Positions 1 to 5,713 of a stretch of DNA of 10,963 nt are shown one piece after another (position 1 is the stretch's first letter; each line of letters starts with the position of its first letter). The stretch spans positions 1 to 10,963 of the forward strand of contig CAUBIP010000060.1 of assembly GCA_958436045.1 (NCBI GenBank), written 5' to 3'. The stretch comes from an uncultured Oscillospiraceae bacterium. GTDB taxonomy: Bacteria > Bacillota > Clostridia > Oscillospirales > Oscillospiraceae. The position numbers were made by a program, and so were the translations under genes. Below the pieces are notes generated by a model. The model was not told where the DNA came from. It saw nothing but the letters and a program-made list of their open reading frames with translations, and did not search any database.

Positions 1-175
1 CGGCGGCATCCCGCTTCTGCTCGGCGCAGGCCAGGCTAAACCGTTCCAGCCCCGCCACGCAGCCCGTCCGGAACGACGGCAGGTCGCTCCCGCACTGCTC
101 GATCTCTCCCGCGCCGAGATGGGCCTTGGCATAGTCCTGCTTGCCCATATAAGCGCCGCCAAAAACCAGCGTCAT
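1..175 (-). CDS. CobU-like P-loop protein, N-terminal 58 residues only (partial)
   Basis: The gene starts at ATG 175-173 and runs off the left end of the window, so only the first 58 codons are visible. The protein opens with a beta strand followed by a Walker A-like loop, GGAYMGK (residues 6-12). Gln, not Ser or Thr, follows the lysine, and then DYAK. From memory, clostridial cobalamin operons carry small proteins beginning with a similar GGAYxGK loop that are annotated as adenosylcobinamide kinase/guanylyltransferase-like. The start is well fixed: a GGGAGG ribosome site lies 6 nt upstream, and the ATG overlaps the cobS stop as ATGA, so translation is probably coupled to cobS. It follows a complete cobU, so it is a second P-loop protein in the same operon, not a replacement. 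Whether it has kinase activity, binds nucleotide only, or does something else cannot be told from this fragment. Confidence 0.75.
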   Translation of the reverse strand, partial: MTLVFGGAYMGKQDYAKAHLGAGEIEQCGSDLPSFRTGCVAGLERFSLACAEQKRDAA

Positions 176-930
176 AGTATACCTCCCAGCCAAATCAGAA
201 CCGCCAGCGCCAAAACGCCGCCCAGTTCGCCACGCGTGATGGCAAAGCCGGAGATATCCCCCGACATGCCGCCCAACTGCTTCACCCCGAAGCACACATT
301 CAAAAGCGCCACCGCCGCCGCCACCGCGACACTGAAGCCCGGCAGCCCAAACAGCACCACTGGCAGCAGCATGCTGGCGGCCAACGTCACAAACAGCGCC
401 GTGTAGTGGCCCTTGTGATAAAGATTTTCCTTTCCGGCATACTGGCTCGTCTGCATCGGGGCCATCGTCGCCACGGCCAGGGCCGTAATACAGCGGGGCG
501 CCACCGGCAGAAAGATCAGCAGCCACGGCTCTGCCGTCGCCTCTGTCATCGCCCCGGCAAAGACCAGCAGGTACAGCGCCAGATGGACGACGGCAAAGGC
601 CCCACAGTGGGAGTCCTTCAAAATTTTCTTCCGCGTCTCCAAATCCCGGCGGGAATAGATGGCGTCGCAGCAATCCATAAACCCATCCAGGTGGATAAAC
701 CCTGTCAGCAGCAGCGGCAGCGCCGTCAGCAGCGCCCCCGCCAGAACGCCGGAAAAGCCGATGCGCCGCAGCAGCCAGCAGGCAACCGCCCAGATCGCGC
801 CGATGATCGCGCCGACCCAGGGGAAACACACCAGCATCCGCGCCCGCAGCCGCTCATCCCAACGCCTTACCGGAAACGGGATGGCGCAGAACATGCCAAA
901 GGCCATGGAAAAGGCCGTGATCCAACCCAT
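172..930 (-). CDS. cobS: Adenosylcobinamide-GDP ribazoletransferase (cobalamin synthase)
   Basis: CobS is an integral membrane enzyme that joins adenosylcobinamide-GDP with alpha-ribazole (or its 5'-phosphate) to give cobalamin (or cobalamin 5'-phosphate), the last joining step of nucleotide loop assembly. The 252-residue product has the usual family length and several hydrophobic segments (roughly 35-52, 60-78, 112-128, 135-155, 176-200, 235-252). The family acidic signature, normally HxDGxxDxxD, appears as HLDGFMDCCDA (H80, D82, D86, D89). It is followed by KDSHCGAF (105-112) and the later GGMSGDISGF loop (220-229, D225). The acidic residues probably bind the metal and pyrophosphate of the substrate. 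The start is ATG 930-928, one base after the cobU stop, with AAGGAG 9 nt upstream (940-945). Its stop overlaps the next gene as ATGA. The cobT-cobU-cobS order supports the call. Confidence 0.95.
   Translation of the reverse strand: MGWITAFSMAFGMFCAIPFPVRRWDERLRARMLVCFPWVGAIIGAIWAVACWLLRRIGFSGVLAGALLTALPLLLTGFIHLDGFMDCCDAIYSRRDLETRKKILKDSHCGAFAVVHLALYLLVFAGAMTEATAEPWLLIFLPVAPRCITALAVATMAPMQTSQYAGKENLYHKGHYTALFVTLAASMLLPVVLFGLPGFSVAVAAAVALLNVCFGVKQLGGMSGDISGFAITRGELGGVLALAVLIWLGGIL
182..187 (-). promoter_or_regulatory. Ribosome binding site of the CobU-like gene
   Basis: GGGAGG on the minus strand lies 6 nt before ATG 175-173, within the last codons of cobS. It supports this ATG as a true start, although the gene is cut by the window edge. 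Confidence 0.7.
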
Positions 931-931
931 A

Positions 932-1465
932 TTACAGCGCTCCTTTCCAGCAGATCGGAAAATCCGCTGTGACCTCTACGGCCACATCGCAGGCCGACGC
1001 GGCCCGGCGGCAGATCAGACCCAGGCCCGCACAATAGCCCTGCGTCCAGGCGTCAAAGCGCCGGGCATCGGAATAAAGATCGTCCGAGACGATGACGAGC
1101 TTCCGGCAGCGGGCGCAGAGCGTCTCAATGTCCCGCGCCAGCTGCGCCGGGGCGTCCTTGCAGAAGCTGCCGTCTCTTGGAAACATGACATTCGTCAGCA
1201 GTGCCGTGACCGAGTCCAGCAGGAAGCTCCCCGCCGGGTCGCAGCCCTCCAGGCCGCCCAGGAGCGATGTGCCACATTCAACGGTCGTAAAGCCCCAGCC
1301 CGCCCGCTCCTGCAGATGGCGGCGGATGCGGGCCTGGTCCTCCTCGTCCCGGGGGATCATCGTCGCAATATAATACAGCGGGCCACCGGCGGCCATATCC
1401 CGCGCCAGGCGCTGGCCCAGCATGGATTTCCCGCTCTTCGAGCCGCCGGAGAGAAAGTACCTCAC
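932..1465 (-). CDS. cobU: Adenosylcobinamide kinase / adenosylcobinamide-phosphate guanylyltransferase
   Basis: CobU phosphorylates adenosylcobinamide and then transfers GMP from GTP to give adenosylcobinamide-GDP, the substrate of CobS. The 177-residue length matches the family (about 180). A Walker A loop GGSKSGKS spans residues 7-14. The conserved RIxxHxxxRxxWxTxE block appears as RIRRHLQERAGWGFTTVE (47-64). H50 aligns with the histidine known to be guanylylated in the Salmonella enzyme (His46). DSVTALLTNVMF matches the usual D(C/S)xTxxxxNxM segment. The later VSDDLYSDARRF segment differs from the VSNEVG of proteobacterial CobU. The start is GTG 1465-1463, overlapping the cobT stop as GTGA, with GGGAGG 4 nt upstream; no in-frame ATG would keep the P-loop. 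It lies between cobT and cobS in one overlapping string, so co-translation is likely. Confidence 0.93.
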   Translation of the reverse strand: MRYFLSGGSKSGKSMLGQRLARDMAAGGPLYYIATMIPRDEEDQARIRRHLQERAGWGFTTVECGTSLLGGLEGCDPAGSFLLDSVTALLTNVMFPRDGSFCKDAPAQLARDIETLCARCRKLVIVSDDLYSDARRFDAWTQGYCAGLGLICRRAASACDVAVEVTADFPICWKGAL

Positions 1466-2598
1466 GGGGCCTCCCGGTCGACGGTGAAGGAGTCGTTGGC
1501 GCGGATCTCGTCGAGATAGCCGTCGTCAATGGCGCCCTCGGCAAAGGTCGCCATCTCGTTGATGACCGCGCAGGCCGCGTCCATGACCCGGAAGGCGACG
1601 GTGCAGCCGCTGCCCTCCCCCAGGCGCATGCCCAAAACAAGCCACGGCTCCAGCCCCAGCTCCTTCTCTGCAAGCTGATAGCCGATCTCATAGGATTCGT
1701 GGGACGCGAAGAAATAATCCCGCGCCGCGCCGCACAAGCGCGCCGCGCACAGGGCGGCGACGACAGAGATAAACCCATCAATGACCACCGGTACCCGGTT
1801 CTTCGCGCAGCCCAAAAAGACGCCGCACATGGCGCACAGGTCAAAGCCGCCAACCTTCTGCAGCACATCCACCGGGTCCGCCGCGTTGGGCCGGTGCTTT
1901 TCCAGCGCCTCGGCGATGACCTGCTTTTTCCGGCGGAAGCCCTCGTCGTTCACGCCGCCGCCGCGCCCGGTGACATCCGCCACCGCCGCGCCCGTCAGCG
2001 CGCACAGGACGGCGGACGATGTCGTCGTATTGCCAATGCCCATCTCGCCGACGCCGACGGCTGTGACATGGTCCGCCGCCGCCTGGTCCGCCAGCTCGAT
2101 GCCCACCAGGATCGCCTGCAGCGCCTGCTGGCGCGTCATCGCAGGCGCTAAGTAAAGGTCCCGCGTGCCCATGGCGATCTTCCGGTCCAGGACCTTCGGG
2201 TCCCGGATGACGGCGTTCACACCCATGTCCACGACGACGACCTCATCGCCAAAGTGCTTGGCCAGGCACGAAGCCCCGGTCTTGCCCCGGGTCAGGTTCA
2301 GCGTCTGCGCCAGGGTCACCGACTGGGGCGCACAGGCCACGCCCTCGGCCACGACACCATTGTCCGCGCACAGGACGATGATGCGGCACCGGTCCATTTT
2401 GTTATGGACCCGCCCCGTCATCCCCGCCAGGCGGATGGAGATATCCTCCAGCTTGCCCAGGGAGCCGGGGGGCTTGGCCAGCTGCGCCTGGCGCTGCCGT
2501 GCCTCCTCCATAACGGCCTCGTCCGCCGGTTTGATGCCCGCCAGGCACTGGGCCAGCGCGCGCTCCAGCTCGGGGACAGTTTTTGTGATTGTCATCAT
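1462..2598 (-). CDS. cobT: Nicotinate-nucleotide--dimethylbenzimidazole phosphoribosyltransferase
   Basis: CobT transfers the phosphoribosyl group of nicotinate mononucleotide to a lower ligand base such as 5,6-dimethylbenzimidazole, giving alpha-ribazole phosphate. The 378-residue product is slightly longer than the usual 350 or so. The N-terminal AKPPGSLGKLEDI block (41-53) is a CobT hallmark, as are CADNGVVAEGV (77-87), the SVTLAQTLN segment (93-101) and GEMGIGNTTTSSAV (184-197). E185 in the last corresponds to Glu174 of Salmonella CobT. The C-terminal NEMATFAEGA (347-356) probably holds the counterpart of the catalytic Glu317. The start is ATG 2598-2596, with AGAAGG 6 nt upstream; it overlaps the preceding stop as ATGA. 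The next codon is also ATG (2595-2593), so residue 2 is an alternative start. A longer version opening at 2622 adds 8 residues and is less likely. Base specificity cannot be read from sequence, and no DMB synthesis gene is in the window. Confidence 0.96.
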   Translation of the reverse strand: MMTITKTVPELERALAQCLAGIKPADEAVMEEARQRQAQLAKPPGSLGKLEDISIRLAGMTGRVHNKMDRCRIIVLCADNGVVAEGVACAPQSVTLAQTLNLTRGKTGASCLAKHFGDEVVVVDMGVNAVIRDPKVLDRKIAMGTRDLYLAPAMTRQQALQAILVGIELADQAAADHVTAVGVGEMGIGNTTTSSAVLCALTGAAVADVTGRGGGVNDEGFRRKKQVIAEALEKHRPNAADPVDVLQKVGGFDLCAMCGVFLGCAKNRVPVVIDGFISVVAALCAARLCGAARDYFFASHESYEIGYQLAEKELGLEPWLVLGMRLGEGSGCTVAFRVMDAACAVINEMATFAEGAIDDGYLDEIRANDSFTVDREAP

Positions 2599-3359
2599 AG
2601 GTAGCCTTCTTTCTCCAGCCATTGCATGGAATCGCTGCAGTTCATATTTTCAATCGTCATCGTCGCATCGGGGGCGTTCTCGTTCAGCCAGTCCAGCGTC
2701 TCGGCCATCGGGATCGTGCCCTCGTTCAGGGGGCTGTGCAGGTCCCACTTGCCATCGTTGTTGTGTAGATGGACATGGCGCAGGTAGGGCCGAAACGCTT
2801 CGAGCCATTGTTCTAGCGTCGCCTCGCCCCGGGCGCAGTTGGCGTGCCCGATATCCAGGCACAGCCGCAGCCGCGGGTCATCGACCTTCCGGACGACCCG
2901 CACCATGGAATCCGGCGCCGGGTCCATCACGTTTTCCAGCACGAGCTCCGTTCCCTCCGGCAGCCGCGGCAGCAGCTCCCGCCAGAATTTGATGCTCTCT
3001 TCCTCATACCAGTGGGGAAAATAGACCTGCGGGATAAACCCCGAGTGCAGCACGACCCGCCGCGCCCCGTACTGGGCCGCCAGCCGCGCCGCCTGCAAAT
3101 ACCGCTCCATGCTCACCTGGCGCACCTTCGGGTCGATGCTGCAGGGTGAGAGCTCTGCAAAGGGCCCGTGGAACACGAATCGGCCGGCGGACTTCATCTT
3201 GATCCGCACATTGCTATCAAAAATCGGGAACAACTCCCCGTCCATATTCATCGCCGCACAAAACTCCGCGATCTCCAGGCCGACGCCATAGGCCGCCGCC
3301 TGCTCGTAATCGTCATCCGCTATGGTGGAAAGGTACAGCTTGTCGCGAATCGACTTCAA
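2595..3359 (-). CDS. Xylose isomerase-like / AP endonuclease 2-type TIM-barrel protein of unknown role
   Basis: The 254-residue product looks like a sugar phosphate isomerase/epimerase-type TIM barrel (AP endonuclease family 2 fold). Candidate metal ligands sit at barrel strand ends in the expected order: H64 (FVFHGPF), H105 (VVLHSG), E142 (LVLENV), D169 and H172 (CLDIGHANC), H197/H199 with D202 (HVHLHNNDG), H208 and E237 (TIENM). This suggests an active, metal-dependent enzyme. Its substrate is unknown, and the fold covers isomerases, epimerases, endonucleases and others. The start is TTG 3359-3357, preceded directly by a stop codon, with AGGG 6 nt upstream. The next in-frame ATG (residue 38) would remove the first barrel strand. 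It is the first gene of the left group and overlaps cobT as ATGA, which ties it to lower-ligand or nucleotide-loop metabolism by position only. Confidence 0.85.
   Translation of the reverse strand: MKSIRDKLYLSTIADDDYEQAAAYGVGLEIAEFCAAMNMDGELFPIFDSNVRIKMKSAGRFVFHGPFAELSPCSIDPKVRQVSMERYLQAARLAAQYGARRVVLHSGFIPQVYFPHWYEEESIKFWRELLPRLPEGTELVLENVMDPAPDSMVRVVRKVDDPRLRLCLDIGHANCARGEATLEQWLEAFRPYLRHVHLHNNDGKWDLHSPLNEGTIPMAETLDWLNENAPDATMTIENMNCSDSMQWLEKEGYL
2605..2610 (-). promoter_or_regulatory. Ribosome binding site deciding the cobT start
   Basis: AGAAGG on the minus strand lies 6 nt before ATG 2598 and 9 nt before the second ATG at 2595. It lies inside the last codons of the upstream TIM-barrel gene. 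Both tandem ATG codons are in reach, and the farther upstream start at 2622 is not served by it. Confidence 0.6.
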
Positions 3360-3365
3360 TCAGAT

Positions 3366-3369
3366 CCCT
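3366..3369 (-). promoter_or_regulatory. Ribosome binding site supporting the TTG start
   Basis: AGGG on the minus strand lies 6 nt before TTG 3359-3357. There is no ATG in this frame between the preceding stop (3360-3362) and residue 38, so this site and the TTG codon together give the most reasonable start of the TIM-barrel gene. Confidence 0.5.
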
Positions 3370-3389
3370 GCTTTCTTTCTTTACATCGC

Positions 3390-3402
3390 CGCCGCAGCGG
3401 CG
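3390..3402 (-). other. Short GC hairpin in the leader of the TIM-barrel gene
   Basis: CGCCG and CGGCG pair around a 3-nt loop. If the candidate promoter at 3408-3416 is real, transcription would start near 3401 and this stem would form the very 5' end of the mRNA, a position where stems often protect transcripts. No T run follows, so it is not an intrinsic terminator. The stem is short in a GC-rich genome and may be chance. Confidence 0.3.
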
Positions 3403-3407
3403 CATTT

Positions 3408-3436
3408 ATTTTACCACGGATCGCGGGAAAAGAAAA
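3408..3436 (-). promoter_or_regulatory. Candidate extended -10 promoter for the TIM-barrel-cobTUS group
   Basis: On the minus strand TGGTAAAAT (3416-3408) is an extended -10 element (TGn plus TAAAAT, one mismatch to TATAAT). A weak -35 TTTTCT (3436-3431) lies 17 bp upstream and matches the consensus TTGACA at three positions. The predicted start near 3401 leaves a leader of about 40 nt before TTG 3359. The area is clearly more AT-rich than its surroundings and is the only gap of about 100 bp in the window. Read-through from hemL is an equally possible source of transcript. Confidence 0.45.
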
Positions 3437-3451
3437 TACATTTTTCTCCCG
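3424..3451. repeat. Imperfect inverted repeat just after hemL
   Basis: CGGG (3424-3427) pairs with CCCG (3448-3451), and AGAAAA (3431-3436) pairs with TTTTCT (3442-3447). There is a 3-nt bulge (3428-3430) and a 5-nt loop (3437-3441). It begins 9 nt past the hemL stop in the reading direction and covers the candidate -35 element. It lacks a following T run, so a standard intrinsic terminator is not supported. It could be an operator, a weak pause site or chance. Confidence 0.35.
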
Positions 3452-3459
3452 CCCCCGGC

Positions 3460-4722
3460 TCAGAAAATCTCCCGGGCCGCCTGCAAAATACGCTCGATCT
3501 CAGCATCCGTATGCGCCGCCGAGAGGAACATCGCCTCAAACTGGCTGGGCGCAGTGTAAATGCCCCGGGCCAGCAGTCCCCGGTACCACTGGGCAAACCG
3601 GCCGGTATCAGCCTGCCTTGCCTGAGCATACCCGGTGACAGGCTCCTGCGTGAAAAACACTGTCAGCACCGAGCCGACCCGGTTCACCTGGACCGGCACG
3701 CGCCGCAGCGCCTCCCGCAGCCCCGCCTGGAGCAGTGCGCCCCGGCGCTCTAATTCGGTGTAGATCGACGGCGTGCGCTCCAGAATCCGCAGCTGCGCCA
3801 GCCCCGCCGCCATCGCCACAGGGTTGCCGGAGAGCGTCCCCGCCTGGTAGACAGGGCCCAGGGGCGCGACCTGCTCCAGAAGCGCCCGGCTGCCGCCATA
3901 GGCCCCCACCGGCATCCCGCCGCCGATGATCTTGCCATAGGTCACGAGGTCCGCCCGGACGCCGTAATACGCCTGTGCCCCGCCGGGGGCCAGCCGGAAT
4001 CCGGTGATGACCTCGTCGAAGATCAGCAGCGCCCCCGTCTCGTCGCACAGCGTCCGCAGCCCCTGTAAAAAGCCCGGCTGCGGGGGGACGACCCCCATAT
4101 TCGCCGCCACCGGCTCAACAATGATGGCCGCGACCTGCCCCGGGTTTGCGTCCAGCAGCCGCCGCACGCTGGCAAGGTCGTTGTACTTCGCCGTCAGCGT
4201 ATCGCCCGCCAACTCTGCCGGGACCCCGGCGGAGTCCGGCGCACCGCCGGTCAGCACGCCGGAACCGGCCTTGACCAGCATCGCGTCGCAGTGGCCGTGA
4301 TAGCACCCGGCAAATTTGATGAGCTTGCTGCGCCCCGTCGCCGCCCGCGCCAGGCGCAGGGCAGACATGACAGCCTCCGTACCCGAATTGACCATCCGGA
4401 CCATCTCGACGCCCGTCATCCGGCAGACCAGCTCCGCCAGCTCGACCTCGGCCTCCGTATTTGCGCCGAAGCTCAGGCCCCGCCGCGCCGCCGCCAGGAC
4501 GGCTTCTTCGACAGCCGGGTGGCAGTGGCCCAGGATCAGCGGGCCCCAGGAGCAGACGAGGTCGACAAACTCGTTCCCGTCCACATCCCAGACGCGGCTT
4601 CCCTTGCCCCGCGCCAGAAACCGGGGCTCAGCCCCCACCGCGCGGCAGGCCCGCACCGGCGAGTTAACGCCGCCGGGCATGACGCGCTGCGCCGCCGCAA
4701 ACAGCTGCTCGGACCGTGTCAT
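3460..4722 (-). CDS. hemL: Glutamate-1-semialdehyde 2,1-aminomutase
   Basis: HemL is a PLP enzyme of class III aminotransferase fold that converts glutamate-1-semialdehyde, the HemA product, to 5-aminolevulinate. The 420-residue product is close to the usual 425-430. Visible signatures are MPGGVNSPVRA near the N-terminus (15-25), NSGTEAVMSALRLAR (112-126), CYHGHCD (140-146), IFDEVITGFR (234-243) and the cofactor lysine motif YGKIIGGGMPVGAYGG, where K264 should form the Schiff base. The start chosen is ATG 4722-4720, two bases after the hemB stop and giving the typical opening MTRSEQLF. An in-frame extension to 4827 would overlap hemB by about 100 bp, with a run of unconserved Arg/Gly residues. 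GluTR and GSAM normally cooperate to protect the unstable semialdehyde, yet here hemL is the last gene of the hem group and hemA the first. Confidence 0.97.
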   Translation of the reverse strand: MTRSEQLFAAAQRVMPGGVNSPVRACRAVGAEPRFLARGKGSRVWDVDGNEFVDLVCSWGPLILGHCHPAVEEAVLAAARRGLSFGANTEAEVELAELVCRMTGVEMVRMVNSGTEAVMSALRLARAATGRSKLIKFAGCYHGHCDAMLVKAGSGVLTGGAPDSAGVPAELAGDTLTAKYNDLASVRRLLDANPGQVAAIIVEPVAANMGVVPPQPGFLQGLRTLCDETGALLIFDEVITGFRLAPGGAQAYYGVRADLVTYGKIIGGGMPVGAYGGSRALLEQVAPLGPVYQAGTLSGNPVAMAAGLAQLRILERTPSIYTELERRGALLQAGLREALRRVPVQVNRVGSVLTVFFTQEPVTGYAQARQADTGRFAQWYRGLLARGIYTAPSQFEAMFLSAAHTDAEIERILQAAREIF

Positions 4723-4724
4723 CT

Positions 4725-5708
4725 TTACCCCAGCTCCCCTCTTTGCATGGCCTGGGCCAGCTCCTTGGCGTAATAGGTGATCAAAATATCTGCTCCCGCC
4801 CGGTAGACGGACAGGGCGCTCTCGCACATAACCCGGTGCTCGTCGATCAGCCCCGCCTGCCCGGCGGCCTTGATCATCGCGTACTCCCCGCTGACAGAAT
4901 AGGCCGCCAACGGCAGGTCAAAGGCGTCGGCACATTCGCGGATGATATCGAGATAGCTCATCGCGGGCTTGACCATCAGAATATCCGCCCCCTCGCGGAC
5001 GTCCAGGGCGCACTCCTTCCGGGCCTCCTTGCGGTTGTGGGGATCCATCTGGTAGCCCCGGCGGTCGCCGAAGGCCGGAGCAGACCCGGCCGCCTCCCGG
5101 AACGGGCCGTAAAACGCGGAGGCGTATTTCGCGGAGTAGGCCATGATGGGTGTCGAAACAAAGCCGTTTGCATCCAGCGCCGCCCGGATGGCGGCGACGC
5201 GGCCGTCCATCATATCCGACGGGGCGACCATATCCGCCCCCGCCCGGGCGTGAGACACCGCCGTCTTGGCAAGGACCTCCAGGGTCTTGTCGTTGTCCAC
5301 GGTTCGGCCCTGCAAAATGCCGCAGTGGCCGTGGTCCGTATATTCGCACAGGCAGACGTCGGTGATGACATAGCAGTCCGGCCAGGCCGCCTTGATGGCC
5401 CGGATGCCCTGCTGGACAACGCCGTTTTCATCCCAGGCCGCCGAGCCGCAGGCGTCCTTCCGCGCCGGAATGCCAAAGAGCAGCACGCGGCTGACGCCCG
5501 CCGCCCGGCAGTCGGCAATTGCCTCGCAGACCCGGTCCGGCGAATAGCGGTACTGCCCGTCAAGGGATTCGATGGGCTCCTTGATCTTCTTCCCCTCGAT
5601 GAGAAACAGCGGATAGACCAGGCTGTCCGGGGAGACTCTCGTTTCCCGCACCATGCGGCGCAGGCTCTCGCAGGCGCGCAGTCTGCGGGGTCGGATGGTT
5701 AGATCCAT
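4725..5708 (-). CDS. hemB: Delta-aminolevulinic acid dehydratase (porphobilinogen synthase)
   Basis: HemB condenses two 5-aminolevulinate molecules into porphobilinogen in the cytoplasm. The 327-residue product matches the family (about 325). The two Schiff-base lysines are visible: K194 in YSAKYASAFYGPFR and K247 in MVKPAMSYLDIIRE. The catalytic metal site is of the zinc-cysteine type, with C119, C121 and C129 in DVCLCEYTDHGHCG. The block NRKEARKE (225-232) lies where the allosteric magnesium site is found in many bacterial enzymes. The start chosen is ATG 5708-5706, 5 bases after the end of cobA-hemD, with an AAGGAAG ribosome site about 10 nt upstream. An ATG at 5732 would add 8 residues and overlap the upstream gene. 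It stops two bases before hemL. Confidence 0.97.
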   Translation of the reverse strand: MDLTIRPRRLRACESLRRMVRETRVSPDSLVYPLFLIEGKKIKEPIESLDGQYRYSPDRVCEAIADCRAAGVSRVLLFGIPARKDACGSAAWDENGVVQQGIRAIKAAWPDCYVITDVCLCEYTDHGHCGILQGRTVDNDKTLEVLAKTAVSHARAGADMVAPSDMMDGRVAAIRAALDANGFVSTPIMAYSAKYASAFYGPFREAAGSAPAFGDRRGYQMDPHNRKEARKECALDVREGADILMVKPAMSYLDIIRECADAFDLPLAAYSVSGEYAMIKAAGQAGLIDEHRVMCESALSVYRAGADILITYYAKELAQAMQRGELG

Positions 5709-5713
5709 AGTAT

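Noticed and set aside
659..1519. Plus-strand open frame of 286 codons across cobU and part of cobS
   Set aside because: It runs opposite two overlapping conserved genes and has a low-complexity composition with no motif.
3312..3405. Small 30-codon open frame starting at ATG 3405 in the leader of the TIM-barrel gene
   Set aside because: No ribosome site precedes it, and its start lies almost at the predicted transcript end; it overlaps the TIM-barrel gene in another frame. There is no support for it as a leader peptide.
3424..3451. Intrinsic terminator after hemL
   Set aside because: The inverted repeat has a bulged stem and is not followed by a T run on either strand, so it is reported only as a repeat.
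3360..3459. Possible cobalamin riboswitch before the TIM-barrel gene
   Set aside because: The gap is about 100 bp, too short for a full cobalamin riboswitch, and no B12-box-like sequence was recognised. The 43-bp cobQ-hemA gap is also too short.
4723..4827. N-terminal extension of hemL to an upstream start at 4827
   Set aside because: It would overlap hemB by about 100 bp, and the added residues are not part of the family; ATG 4722 gives the normal HemL N-terminus.
4716..5702. Open frame of 328 codons on the plus strand opposite hemB
   Set aside because: It mirrors hemB almost exactly, with no family motifs, so it is a codon-bias shadow.
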